NCBI GenBank assembly: GCA_945859605.1
Contig: OX243815.1
Coordinates: forward strand, 27,153,301-27,217,300
DNA: 64,000 bases
Source: Lumbricus rubellus
Taxonomy: Eukaryota; Annelida; Clitellata; Crassiclitellata; Lumbricidae
Reading direction: 5' to 3'
The notes beneath the pieces are model-generated. The model did not search any database. It saw only the letters and a program-made list of their open reading frames with translations, and was not told the origin of the DNA. Of the stretch, positions 12,801-27,300 are shown piece by piece; positions within the stretch are counted from its first letter, which is position 1; every line of letters begins with the position of its first letter. A program made the translations under genes and the position numbers.

Positions 12801-15800
12801 ACATGGATACATGTATATCTGGCCTTTCCTCTTTTTGAAATAAAGTTCCAGCACTCATTATCCATTTAATGCCCAATTAATTTAATACAATCTATTATAT
12901 CTGTTGAAGCAACTCAACATGACAAGTGATCATTGAAATGAAGAGTTTTCTGTCCATTGTGTGGTTCTATTGTAGACTTTGCAAACAATACCTGTGCAAT
13001 AAGAACTCCAGGCATTGTTTTTGTTTCCTTCTTTGTCTGTTGGGAAGAATCAGTCTGATTGATTTGTATGCTGCAGCAGCATTCAGGGCTCTGAAGCTCT
13101 TAGGTAATTACCCGATCATTACTGCACAAAGTCCCGATCATTACTACACAAAGTCCCGATCATTACTACACAAAGTCCCGATCATTACTACGCAAAGTCC
13201 TGGATCCGTTTATCACTTTGCATGTTTTACTGCACCATTGATGTTTTGCGGGAATGGTCTTCTGGGCACTTGAGATCTTTGTAAGAGAGGCAGTATCAAT
13301 ATACAGTTGTTTTGCATTGTGTAAAGTGTTAGCTGAATCTATGAGACGCTAAAAAGTGACAGAGAAATCGGTATTACACTTGATTTGTTATTGAAGAAAT
13401 TCCTGTGGTTTGGTGTAATATGCTGAAATGATTGCCTTTTCATGGCCTAAAACTATTAAGCGAAGAGAAAGAAGATAAGCAGTCCCTTGAGCTAATATAA
13501 TCCGGACAACCAGGGCTGTTTCCATTCCTGACTTCTTAATTTTTCTTAGCTTTATTAATAATGAAAGGTGACCAGTTCTCCCTCACAAAGTCCTACCTTG
13601 TATTCCCAGCCACATAATTTTATCTGTACTATTGTACTTATATTCTATAGCCACTTATGTACTATTGTACTTATTCTATAGCCAAGCTCATGGGAACAGA
13701 TTGATTTGAAGTGTTGAGTGTTGACACATCTTTCTAGCCCACTTCTTGGTACCTGAGTTGACAGTAGTTGTATGTGTCTCTGTTGACAGTCAAGTCAAAC
13801 CATGTAACACTGTTTTTCATATAATGCAGTTGCGATGACTTAATTTTAGAACAAAATTTCAGATGTATGTTGTATCATTCTGACAATGCGATGCTTCCTG
13901 TGAGCTGGCCGCAGCACATATATCCTGCATTGGTGGCCACAAGAAATGATGGACCAGGTGATGTTTAGATGAAAGGTAGGGGAGGCTGGGATGGGCGGTG
14001 GATGGATGGGCCCAACTGCAGGGTGTCACTGGGTGAAGTGCACTCTCAGAACTTTTTGCCTCCGTCAGATGATACTTTTCATGTGGAACGACCCACCAGA
14101 GACAGTACTATTCGTTTGTCAGCACCAAAAACCAACCAAGTTGCGTAAAACTACAGACCTGTTTGAAATCTCTTAGATGTTGTCTTACATTAAGAGATTT
14201 ATTTGCAAAATGTCAAACTTAAATTCAAGATATAAATGACTTTCTCTTCCTATCATGTATCAGACGGACACAACCGTTGCAGAGCTAGAAAACACACCAA
14301 CGATCTTTCAGTTACAGGTTATAAGTTATGCATTTTAAAAAGTTCCTGCTGAGGTTGCTCAAGATTACGCCCAGCAGTTTGCCCTGTATGACCCTGCCTC
14401 GTCTTTGAAGTAGTAGCAGCACTAAGTAATTGTCTGAGATCTAGTGGTCTATTTGCCTCCTCTTCTTCTCTTTAAAGGTGGAAATTGGATCTTTTTTGCA
14501 TTAGAATGGGATTTGCCACTGAAACTGCTTGCCGAAAGATAAAGTAGGGGAGGCTGCATGGGATGGGCCCAACTGCAGGGTGCCGCAGTATTTCTTTGTA
14601 CAAGATCTTTGAGTGCTTGAATCAGCGGAGGCTGTTCCCTGTTCAAAGAAACATGCCCAGTTTGAATATATCAGTTGGCTGCATGTGTGCTCATATTATG
14701 TAGTAGGGTCTTCTTTACACTGGGATTGAGATGTCTATTTTGCAAGGCTTAGGCTTAAGCTCGGCTGAATGGTTGCTGAGAAGAGCGGTTCTCAAGTCCT
14801 GTCTTCGGCCGTTTTTGTGCCCATGTTTGCACATTTTTCGCTGTCTATGGTTGCCATTTGGGAAAGTTACTAAGCATGCAGTCTGTTACTAGTTAAGTAC
14901 AAGGGAATCCTTTATGTGCCGTATTTCAATAGGTGCTCATAGAATTGCATGTTTACTTAATTCGCTGCACAACTTAGAAATGCGGCGCAGTACTTACGCT
15001 CATTGTGCAGGTTAATTGAACAGCGGCGTGCGTGGGTAACGTTACAAGCGCCGCTGAATAATTGAGAAGAACGTCTTGAGTCATTCTCAGATGTTTGGAT
15101 AGATGTAAAACATGCCATGTTTTTTTATCAGTGAAGCTGCCAGAATTAGTCATGTGGGCTGTAGTTTTTTTTGCCAAAACCATTGATCTAATAGATGATG
15201 TTTTTAAAGTTTGAGACGTGTATTTGTTGCTTTCTACTTAGGAAATTATTTCAGGGAGCTGATGATTTGTTGCACTTCCAATGATTGCCAGGCACAAAAC
15301 AGATGGAATAAATAATAATTTTCATGCTTTTATTTTAATGGTACATCTTTCTCCAGGAATAATAGATTGAATTGGTTTTGGCGGCTGTTTAGTCTGAGAG
15401 CTTGTTTAAGGTCCCTATGCAGGCGTAGCGTCACTTGGACTTACAATAATGGGAGTACTTAATGGACTTGACAATGACTGAGAACTATGAAAAACATTTA
15501 TTCGTAAGGCGTAAAAAAAAATTGTTGTGTTTCCGGTAACGCGACCGACCCATTTTTACGGCCGCGACCCAAATATTTTTGTAAAAAAATTTTATTAAAA
15601 AAAAATTTTTCAAAAAAAATATTTTTTTCAAAAACAAATTTTAATTTTTTTCAAAAAAAAATATTTTTCCAACATTTGTATTGACATAACATAAGAGTCG
15701 TCAACAAAATGAAATTTAGGTGCAGACAGTCGGGAAATAGGCAGTTTATACTTGCTTAGAACACGTACTTTGTTTCAGCGTGCAAAAAAGACTAGTGGGG

Positions 15801-18800
15801 TATACTTTTTCGGATAGTCACTGCATAAAAATATTTTACAAAATAAAAATATTTTCCGACCTACCTACCCAATTTTTTTTAGCTATGTTACCGGAAACAC
15901 AAGATTTTTTTTTTAGGCCTAACCACTGGCGCCAAATGACTGGCATCAGGAACTGATGTGATGATGATGATGATGGAGATGATGATGATCAATGATGATG
16001 ATCAATGATGATGATCAATGATGATGATCAATGATGATGATCAATGATGATGATCAATGATGATGATCAATGATGATGATCAATGATGATGATCAATGAT
16101 GATGATCAATGATGATGATCAATGATGATGATGATGATGATGATGATACAGTAACAGTTATTGTCTGTGAGAAGCCTGTAACCTGGACGACACGATGTGT
16201 GCTTCACCAGGCAAGCCTTGCAGCAATCTGCCATCATGTCAGATATTAATGGTAAATCGTTTAGAAAAGAATTAGGGAATATTGAAATGAATAATTAAGG
16301 AGTTATCGAGACAGATTTTTTGCCAATGTATGGTTTCAACTGGAAAATGCTGGCCCAGATCCAAATTGCATTGTTGGCTGCAAAGGGTCACATCCACCTG
16401 TACTGCTATGTCTTATATACTGACTGATTGGTCAGATTTATATCACGGGCTTTGTAATACTTGTAGCAAATTTGAATACAGGACTTCTTTGTTATTGGAT
16501 CTCCATAAATCCTTCATGCATACTTGCTTTATGTCAACAACCGGTCTGCTTTATCAGTGAAACATCTGTGGCAACTCTGGAGAGGGTGGGACGTGCTGGT
16601 GGTAGTGAGACATGCTCCTTGTTTGATTTAGGAGACCATGCATGTGGCTTAGCGCAAAACAGGCATGACAGAAATGGTAAATAAGAAACGCTATGATAAT
16701 ACTGCTGAAAGAAATAAATGGTAAGAAATAAACACTAAAGATATTCAGTTTAAGATGTGAAAGTGGAAACGTTACTGGATAAATCAAATAAGCGAGTGAT
16801 GGGTAGAAAAAAACAGAGGAAAAGAGTCAGACAGATGTGAAAAAGTGGCAGGGAAAGCCTAGCAAACTGGGTATAAAAAGGTGAATTAGTGATGTTCCTC
16901 AAAAGTTTTTGGAAATTATATATTTATAATGAATAATTTAAGAACCTTGATCAATGACTGAAAAAGGTCTTAGAACATTTTGCCACACATTTTTTCAAAT
17001 ATGGTAATATATATACTCATTCTACATTTTGACATGACATGAAAGTTTCTAATTATACTACTTCACTATGTCTACTTTTGGATCCACGCGTAATGATGAA
17101 TATTATAGACATACAAAGTCATACATAATATTAGTAATAATAATTAAATATAATTTTTTCCAACTTTTGATTGATCATATGTACTGTGAGGACAGACTTA
17201 AAATAGTAAATGTTTCAAGTTCTGGTAATTGTTTCTTCTTTTTTTAAACCAATGGATTGGTATTATTTCTATAACATGTGTTTTTATTCAGTTTCTACAT
17301 TTTGACGTGACATGAAAGTTTCTAATATACTTGTGTGCATATAATTTGTGTAAATTCGTTTATGAATTTTCACTGTGGGAAAATTGAGTTTTTAAGGGTT
17401 GTCTTCTAATTTTGTAACCTTGAGGGTTGATAGCTCTCACAATCTTTGACCTAGTACCAGTCAGTCACAGGACTTCAACATGCTTCCAGTTGCAGTGTTC
17501 ATCTATAGTTCTATACAGTACCTTGTGTGTGCACCTACTGTATGTCCTGGCATGTAATTCTGTTTTGATTGTTATATATGCCTGTATTAAACCTACACAG
17601 TTTGGCCTCTTTTCTTTTAGCTGGTACATTTGTATTTTATTTTTGTTTTATATCATGGAGCATTTCATATGAAGTTCAAACAGCTTTGCTACTACAGAAT
17701 GAACGGATTGAACGCTTTAAGGCACATGCATAGTTGCATGTATACTGAAAGTTAAATACAATGCATATTTTGTAATATTGTTCAGAAAAGATTATTTTAA
17801 ATCTTTGTGTTGAACAGTTAATTTGTTTAAAAAAATGCTGTAGTAGGGTTGGTGGGTTGGGAAGGTATAGGGTTGGTGGGCTGAGGAGGGTATAGGGTTG
17901 GTGGGCTGAGGAGGGTATAGGGTTGGTGGGTTGGGGAAGGTATATGGTTGGTGGGTTGGGGAAGGTAAACAGGATGCCTGCCAAGTTTCAGTGAGCAAGC
18001 TGTGAGCGAAGGAAGACCTTAGATCTAGAAGATTCATAAACATTCTTATTATCGAGGAACCTTGTGTTTCTTGTCTGTCTGGTCCAAAAAAGTGATACTT
18101 GTTTTTGATGCCAGTGGGAAAGGTATCTTTTTGCAACACTTTGAGAGTAGCACTCTCTCTGAGAGTAGAGTGTTGTTGGTTATCTTTCCTCTGTATTTTT
18201 TTTACACGAGGGCTCTTTTTTCTGCATCTATTCTGAATTCAGTGGTAGCGAGATCTGGCAGACTTTTGAGTTGGAACGCATATTACAGCTGCTAGCAGAT
18301 GATTGAAGTGTGGTAATATAAAACTGGAGTTTAGCAGTGGCAGACTTGTCTTCTTGTATGTTGTTTCTTATGTTGTTGTTGCTATGACATAGCCTGTGGC
18401 TGAGATGTTAGGCTTTGTGCTTGACATTTTTTATGGATGTCTGGCCACCAAGGTTGACGGCTACCCTTTGGAATATTTTCCATGGGATGTCCAGGCCAGT
18501 GTAAGAATTGTGGAAAAATAACTGGGGTGGGGGGTTTGAACCATTATCCACTTGGAATCGGGGTGTGAAAAACAGACTTTAACATGGGGCTCTAAAAATG
18601 ACTGGGGGTTGAAACCCCCCCCCCCCCCCCGGCAATTCTCACCCTGGTCCAGGGTGGTGCTTTTGGGAAATCCTCCTGGGTTGGCTCAGACTGATTGCAC
18701 AGTTTGATGTCGACCATCTTTGAAAGCATTCAGTTCATGGAACTGATGAATGGCTCTGTTGTGATGGTCATACACTGTGTGTAAATCAGTCTACGATATC

Positions 18801-21266
18801 TGTTTTAATTAGCCACTGGCGCTTGTCTCTGATGACTCAATGAGTCACTGTATTGAACACAGTTTTTGGCAAAGTCTCCCACATGCAGTGCTGTATACTG
18901 ACCACTTGAAAGAAGATTTTTTGTACTGAAATGCCTAGAGGTATATGAAATGCCAATAAAGTATTTCCATTGTTTATTGCTATTTTTTTGTGTTTGTATT
19001 TAAAGCTTTTTACAATTGCTGTTCCCTTAAAGTGAGTAAGTAAATAAGTAGCCTTTATCTGCCACTGACAGGCACACATGCATTACATTGTATACAAAGA
19101 TTGCATGTATACATTTTATACAAAGATTACATGTATACATTTTATACAAAGATCTTTGTATAAAATGTATACATTTAAAAATAAACTATAAAGTCACACG
19201 TGCATGCATGTATAATTTGTATATGGTGTGGTATAAATGTGCTTCGTTGTGTATAAAGAGTCTGTCATGTTTTATATTACTTTAGCAGACTTGTGTTGAT
19301 GTCTCTGACGAGAGATGTTGTCCAGCAGGAGCCAGCTGGACAAAATCTCTTGTCTCCACAACATAAAGGGGTTCCTTTGTGTTATCCAACACCAGCCCTA
19401 CATGGATGTGGAATCCTAGATGGTGAGGAGTTGTGTGTGTGGGGTGGGAGGGCTGTATGTGCTAAAGTATTCTGGTGTATGTGAGGTTTTTAGACCGGCT
19501 GCATTGACAAAGCCAGGCTGGTCCACAGGGCCAGCTCTCTTTTAGATTAATATGAGGAGTCAGGGATTTGGTCTCTCCTCCCTTCTGCCATTATAAATGA
19601 GACGGGGAGGTAATTAATGCCTTCATTAGTGGCATGGTCCCTCCCAATCTGCAACCTTTGCCCCTCCTAGATTTTAGGGCTTTGTTCAGATAATTGGAAA
19701 CATCCTGCTTCTTTTCCGGGGAGGGGGGGGAGTAGGAAAGCGGTCCTATCATTTGTCTCTTCAGTGGCGTTTACACCCTCAAATTCATAACCTGGAGATA
19801 TTGCTTTTCTTATGAAAATTGCATGCTTTGTTGCCGAAATTACTTATTAAAGCCGAACAGTTTTTATAAAAGATTTTTATCCAATTAGGTGATAGCCTAA
19901 TTTGTATTCTGATTGTGACAGCAGTTAATTATATTTTAATTATATGAAATGCGTGCTGTTATTGGATATCATATAATATATAATTAAATGCTTCTTTGTG
20001 GGATCATTTAGGTAGAAATTGCTCAGAAATGGAAGTTGAACATTGGTGTAATGTTCCCTTTTGTGCATAGATCTTCGTTTTTTGGCTATCCCTTTTGCTC
20101 TGCCCTGTGTGTTATTTATGGCTTTTGTGAATCTTTAGCCCTGAGAAAATCCTGAATGGGACAAAGAGGTTGCACATTTGATCTTACCACCTTTCAACTT
20201 TTCTGTTTGCACCGCTGAATGGGTGAGAATGAACTATGACACAGAAAGCATAAAAGCTGACATGGCCACAGATGTTGGCAGAAGAGGAGAAGACGAAGGC
20301 TTTCGTGATGTGAACAGAGAATTACACAAACAATGAACACAGTGTAGTGTAATTGAATCCTTGTGTATGCACCATTGGGGTGCTTTTAGTGAAATTCTAT
20401 GATGTTTGCGTGTATGGTGTATCTGTGCATGTATGTATGTATGTATGTATGTATGTATGTATGTATGTATGTATGTATGTATGTATGTATGTATGTATAT
20501 ATGTAGTATGTATGTTTGCATGTATGTATGTGTGTATGTATGTAATATGTGTGTGTATGTATGTATGACATGTATGTATGTAATATGTGTGTGTATGTAT
20601 GTATGTATGTATGTATGTATGTATGTATATGTATTTATGTATGTATGTATGTAATATGTATGTATGTGAATACATGTATGTATGTATGTATGATTGATGT
20701 CCTATTGTTCATTTGCAAATTTATTTTTTGCATTTGCTATAGCACCTCTTCAAGCTTTCTACTCAGAGGTGCTCCCGACTACAGCATGGACACTGCATCG
20801 GAGTGTCACGCCGAAGTGCATGAACAATTGCAAGTAACGGCTTGCTCACGGTCCCTATGCAGCGGCTTGAGGTGGATTCAAATCTGGAACCCTCTGGGTC
20901 CAAAGCACTTAACCCACCACTGCACCACCATGCCTTGAATGGTGGGCTGCCTCTAGAGACTGCCATTCTATGCTATTTAGGGTAATATTAAAAATCACTG
21001 TTTCAAAATTGTAATGACAGCATAGGCCAGTGTAATTGGTGTAATGGAAACCATACTGTGGCAGTGGCTGAAAGTAAACGATTAAAGGCCAAGTTTTGGT
21101 CTCGGTAAACTGGCGTGGCCTATAGAGACCGGCTTGTCAATCAGCTTCAAGCGCACCTGCATGAGAGCACTGACCACTGCTATAGCCTATCTAAACCAGG
21201 TTGAGGAATTGTCTCTATAGACTTCCCTGAGTGGGTACCTTATGCAGATTAGCTTGGCGTATACTG

Positions 21267-21309
<43 letters not shown>

Positions 21310-24300
21310 CGTGCGTGTGTGTGCAGTTGTGTACCACTGATGCCGCGGATCAGAACTTTTGCAGGTCAGCTAAGCTGTTGGACGGTTTGTCTAGAGGCCC
21401 TAGACCATGCCACCGGGAACTATAGCCATCAATACCAACGGCGGCCGGCCATACCTGTATACATCAGTGGAATGATCTTTATAGCTGTCAGCCAGACTTC
21501 AGTGCTAGTGTCTGCTCATTTCCATAGCAATAGACACAGACAGAGACATGTACACACAGGCCGTATACGCGAAGGAAAAGACAGAACCATCAAGATCATT
21601 CAAAGAACCTTGGCTGACCATCGAGCCCTTCGATATTCTGCTAGAAGGATGATATGGAGGGGTGGAATTGTTTGTTCCTCTCAGCCTGCTCCTCTGCTTT
21701 TCAATTGTTGAGCCTCCTATTTTGAAATGCCTCCCATTAGAGATTAGTCTCATGCCAACTGCTAGCAAAACCAAGGCCAGGTTGTGTTACATCACTTTAG
21801 ACTCTTTCCATTATCAGTTCCTGTAGGCCTATAAAACTCTAGCTGATGCTTTTGATTTACCGGCCCACAGCTCCATGATGTTTCATCCAGGAGCTTGATA
21901 ACTTGCTTGGAATATGCATATTAGCTTGCCCGTATATATATACAGGGTGCGCCAAAAAAAAGTAATCCCCTACGGTTTTCAGTCCATATTTTGACCAAAA
22001 GTAAGAATTTCCAAATGAAATTTTACAGTCTTAAAGACAATTCATATTTACACAAAATGGCCAGATTTCATTAAAATATTTCAAACAGAACAAAAGTCAC
22101 ACCACTTTTAGTGAAGCCACCCACCGTTTTTTAACGATTCAAAAACCCGACGCAACAAAAACTAACAAAAAATCAATTCAAATATTCTGGTCAATATCTT
22201 GGCCAGAAGTAAGAATATCGAACTGAACTTTTACAACCGTAAAGACAATTCATATCTGAACAAGATGGCCAGATTTCAGCAAAATATTTCAAACAGAACA
22301 AAAGTTACATCACTTTTAGTGAGGTCACCCTCCATTTTTAGACGATCCAAAGACGTAACGCAGTAAAAAGTAGCAAAAACACGATTTTATTAAGTCTCAT
22401 CTCAAATAATTATTATCAAAGAGCTTTGATATTGTCAGATTATCATTATTATTACTATTTAAAAAAAGAAACAGGGTACCAGCGTAGTTGCACGTCACTG
22501 AGAAGTCACTTAGCAAGATGACAATCAAATTGGTAAAAAAGGAATCTGTCAGATTAATCAACAGACCCATCAAGAACTTTGCAAAGAGACTCAAAAGAAG
22601 TTTTGGCACTGGTGGTGGGCACATTGAACACAAGTTGTGAAGCACTACCAAGTTCACATGACAACAGTTATTGAGATGAGACTTGGCAAAATCGTGCTTT
22701 TGCTACTTTTTGTTGCGTTTCGCTTTTGAATCGTCAAAAACGGTGGGTGGTCTCACTAAAAGTGGTATAACTTGTGTTGTGTTTGAAATATTTTGATNNN
22801 NNNNNNNNNNNNNNNNNNNNNNNNNNNNNNNNNNNNNNNNNNNNNNNNNNNNNNNNNNNNNNNNNNNNNNNNNNNNNNNNNNNNNNNNNNNNNNNNNNNN
22901 NNNNNNNNNNNNNNNNNNNNNNNNNNNNNNNNNNNNNNNNNNNNNNNNNNNNNNNNNNNNNNNNNNNNNNNNNNNNNNNNNNNNNNNNNNNNNNNNNTCG
23001 TCAAAAACGGTGGGTGGTCTCACTAAAAGTGGTATAACTTGTGTTGTGTTTGAAATATTTTGATGAAATCTGGTCTTCGTGTGTAAATGTGAATTGTCTT
23101 AAAGCCTGCAAAATTTCATTTCGAAATTCTTACTTTTGGCCAAGATATTGGCAAAAAACCTAATTTTTTTGCGTTTCGTTTTTTAATCGTGAAAAAACAG
23201 GGGGTGGCCTCACTAAAATTGGTATAACGTTTGTTCTGTTTGAAATATTTTCTTGATAATTGACCATTGTGCACAAATATGAATTGCCTTTAAGACTGTA
23301 AAGTTTCATTTAAAAATTCGTATGTTTGGTCGAGATATGGGCTAAAACCCGTAGGGATTACTTTTTTTTGGTGCACCCTGTATATATATATATATATATT
23401 ATGTATATAGACTGTATAGGCCTACATATATAATAATTATGTGTATATAAAATATATAGTAGACTATACACCAAGATATATACGTCCGCCAATGAATGGA
23501 AAGATCTTGGGTGTGCACCAGCTATGGCTAATCTGCATAAGACCCGGCCAGCAACTTACTATACACTGCGACAGGACATTTGACAGGGCAGTTGACCGGC
23601 CGAGTATAGCCGATGGCAAGATCAATCCACACAAAGATTCAAAGAACCTTGAGCCGATGGTGTACTAGCTATCTATATTCTATAGTTCTATACCAACCCT
23701 GGCAACCCCTAGTTCAAGTGTTTGTCTTTACATCAGAGCATAGCCCACCTTTGTTTATAAGTCTGGTTACCATGCAGCTAGAACTTCATAGGCTTCAGCT
23801 GAGATCTCAATTGATGAATTGAGAAGCGTTCAAGTGATGTAATACAACCTTGCCTTGATGCCTTGGCAGAATGCAAATCTCAAATAGAAGGCCCAACAAT
23901 TGGCTAATCTGCATACAGAGACCCACTCAGGGGAGTCTATAGAATCTTTACAGAACAATTCCTCGACCTAGCTTAGACAGCCTAGCAATCTAAAGCAGCT
24001 GCCAGTGCTTTCAGATGAACTTGGAGCAGATGCTGATTGGTCAGCGTCACGCCCACTAAATAGAGACCTGCTGACCAATCAGCTTGGTTTACCAAGAAAC
24101 TGCCAAAAGCCTAAACTTGGCCTTTAAATAACACTTGGTATCTAATGTTGCAAGTAGAAGAATGATGTCAATCGTTTCACATTAAGTTCTATTAACCCCA
24201 ACGGTTTTATCCAAGAACTTCTATAATACACTAATGTTTCCTTGAATTGCCCCAGCCTGGAATTTGTCAAGTAGGTCATTTCCTCTGCTAATCTCAAGTA

Positions 24301-27300
24301 ATTCTATATTCATCTGATTAACATTCATCCTTGCTCAGGATAGACTGCAGCAGAGCTGCTATGTTGGCGGTAAGTTTATCTCTTGTCCAGTTGATTTAAA
24401 TACGTATGGCTGCTGTGTGGTTTGTCAGCCACTGTGGCCTTTGGCTGCTTAATGCTTATCCAAGGAGGTCTTATCCCACAGATGAGTCAGTTGAACTGGT
24501 GCCCCAGGAGGAATGGGGCAAGGGCGGTAGATAAATGATTGGTCTTTGATGGCAAGATCTTATAATTCTTGTCTTCATCTGCTCCTTAGCACATCAATTT
24601 CCTTGGTCCGATTGGGAAACAGAAAGGACATTATTGGGTTGTTTGGAGAGCTTCTTGGTATGGACGAGGAAGAGAGGTAGATGTTAAGAATTGATTCGGA
24701 TGCCTATGGGTAGCTAGTGCTAAAAATTGTGAACGACCAAATAATGATTGTACTGTGTGCATGTGTGTTTGTGTGTGTGTGTGTGTGTGTGAGCTGAAAT
24801 GTGTTTGCTGCTGAGAGGATGGAGCCCTGTGTCATGTTTGGATGACAGATTCTTTGATCAGAGACCCATTTATCAGCTGGCAAGATAAGAGCTGTGTATA
24901 CTATGTTAAATTACATGTATTGCCTGCAAGGTTCACAAATATTTCGCACGTTTCATTTAGCAGTTGATGGTGCCGTAAGGGGAATGAAACAAACTTGCTT
25001 GCAAGAAGTACTAGTTTGTTTAGCTAGTTTGTTCTTGAATGCTTTACCTTCAAATGAATTTTAATTATTACCTGATTTATCAAGCGTAAAGTCTGCATTA
25101 TTACAATGCTGAGACAGGCGAAGGGGAGTGCTGATAGATGTTTAACATGACTGCACCCAGTGCAGCTGTATCCTCCACTTTCTCAGGCCCTAAGGCAGAA
25201 TTCAGTCTTATCTAGACAATTACCTTATGCACATATGGACATTAGACAGCTTTCGTGGTAGGTCTAAAAGTATCTAGCAAGTGGAACCATTTGGCAGACT
25301 TGTTTTAAAACTATTTGTCTTCTCAAATGCTGCCCACCGCTTACTCAGCTGCTGTGCATAATGAAATGGGATTTTGCTTGAAATATCAAATGGATTTTCC
25401 AGGATATTTTTTTAAAACTTGGGCCACTTGTTGGAGCTTAAAAGCTATTGGATGTGTGCATCAGGTTTTATCATAGTTGTAAAAAACGTTTTTTTCCGTT
25501 TTTTATTATTTTTCCCATCGTTTTTTATCGTTTTTTATTTTTTCTTTATCTTTATTTATACATTTACTTTCTATTATTATTTTCCTTAAATTTAATTTTT
25601 TCTGATATTTCTTATGTTTTCCGCCAACTTTCAAGGATCCAGCTAAAGTCTATTAAAGTCATTATTTCAAAGTTTAACATCATCATTTAAGAGATAGCCT
25701 ACGTGTAGTAGGCTCCTAATCAAAATTTTATGAATGGTTAAAATGCAGTTTTAGATGTAGCAAAGTTATTTTCCGTTTCCGTTTTTTATCGTTTTTTGTG
25801 TTTTTTTTAATTATTTTGAAAAACGTCGTTTTTTACCCTTTTTTTTTGTTTTCATCGTTTTTACATCTATGGGTTTTATGATGATGATGACAACTGAGGG
25901 TTGACTCGCAAGTATTCTACAAGCTCCTTAAAACTCTTTTGTTTCACCGTGGTTGGACTCTGAGCGCTTCTGAGTGGATTTCTTGAAAGGGCACTATATA
26001 AATTCTTAATGTATGAATGAATGATGACAGAGATGCTGATATATTAAAGGTATATACACCGTGATTCAAAAAAGTAAGCCAAATTGTTTTTCATATATCT
26101 CTAATGTCTGATAACATATCATACTAAAATTTCCAAATATTTAGAGAATTGGATCAAGAATATGATTCCAAAATTTCATGAGATAAAGTTAAACGAATAA
26201 AAAATATGAATATTTGAACTTCATATGTCGAAATTTCAGTTTGGCACAATTTTTACTTCTTGCTGTTGTGTCTGAACAGTCACATATATGCCTGGCATCC
26301 TTGAATATGATATCGATGACGTCTGATTTGTTGACTTTAAAATGTTTCTTAATGCTTAGAATTACTTTTAAAAGTATTTATTTTACTTACAGTTATTTTC
26401 AGAACAGCTTTCTCCTATTTAGTGCAAAATTTCCTTTCTACAACTCTATATAGTTCAACTTATATTGATTCAAATGGCAAATGGCCAGATATATAGTGGA
26501 TGTGTCCTGAGACTGTGGGCTTCCTACTGCCCTAGAGCCTCATCATTATCTCTTACTATATCTGTAGGTTTCTATCCCTGTGGCCAATCCCCCAAGTGCT
26601 TGCTGCCCTATGGAGCACTTAGGTGCAGTGGAGTAACCCATTACTACCGGTAGTTCATTCTCTGCCCCAAGGTTCAAACCACCCTCCATGCATGGGCTAT
26701 GGGTATTGTGCATACCCAATGTTTTACCCATTGATTACAAAAAATGTCCTATTACATGGTATACATGTATGTATTTGCTGCAAAATGACCATGCTTGGCC
26801 GCCACAAATACGGATTGGATTGCTATGTGTAGTCTAATGTACTTATAAATAATGCAGTACTTATACAGATGGGGAAAAATGCAGACATACAGAGATAATG
26901 CAATGCAACTTGATTACTAGAATATTTTTTAGATGACCGTTGCCAGGAAGTTTTCATGTCTTCTTTGTTGAAGCAATGTCCACTGTACTACACTGTGTCC
27001 CCTATAAAAAGTATAACACAAAACAAAGTGTCATAACTCGGTCAAAACTTTTAGGATTTTTCTGAAATTTTAAACACAGCAACAGTGACCATATTTACAC
27101 GCGATCCTATACCGATTAGAAATATTCATGAGTTTGTCAAATTTATGAGCGTTTAAAACGCTGCACCGAAAAATTGAACTTTCCGACATGGAAAACCTGA
27201 ATGGACTGAATGGCATGCAAATGAAGGAATCTTTACTTGCTGTCCATTTAAGTGCAATGTTGTCTGAACTTGGCATGTTCATTGCTATGCACCTGAGGGT

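Larger units (their letters stand above)
21943..23380. mobile_element. Tc1/mariner-like non-autonomous element
   Basis: TA dinucleotides flank CAGGGTGCGCCAAAAAAAAG at the left and its complement CTTTTTTTTGGTGCACCCTG at the right, as expected for IS630/Tc1/mariner elements. Both arms are made of repeats of roughly 180 bp (CACCCACCGTTTTT, then CACTTTTAGTGA-type phrases) in opposite orientation. The arms meet at an inner inverted pair AAGTCTCATCTCAA and TTGAGATGAGACTT. A transposase tail remnant lies in the centre. The interior is broken by the 200-N gap. Confidence 0.8.
21083..24126. mobile_element. 3-kb long inverted repeat (fold-back-like element)
   Basis: Left end TAAAGGCCAAGTTTTGG and right end CTAAACTTGGCCTTTA are inverted copies. 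Further matching pairs lie inside: AATCAGC near 21140 against GCTGATTGGTC near 24030-24085, CTCTATAGACTTCCCTGAGTG near 21211 against CACTCAGGGGAGTCTATAG near 23924, and CCAAGGCCAGGTTGTGTTAC near 21770 against its complement near 23840. A mariner-like element (21943-23380) sits between the arms. No transposase of its own is visible. Confidence 0.65.

Noticed and set aside
20234..20675. Overlapping frames on both strands with HTYI or MYVC repeats
   Set aside because: Translation of the ATGT microsatellite.
26055..26100. Possible solo mariner-type end (ACCGTGATTCAAAAAAGTAA)
   Set aside because: No matching opposite end was found nearby.
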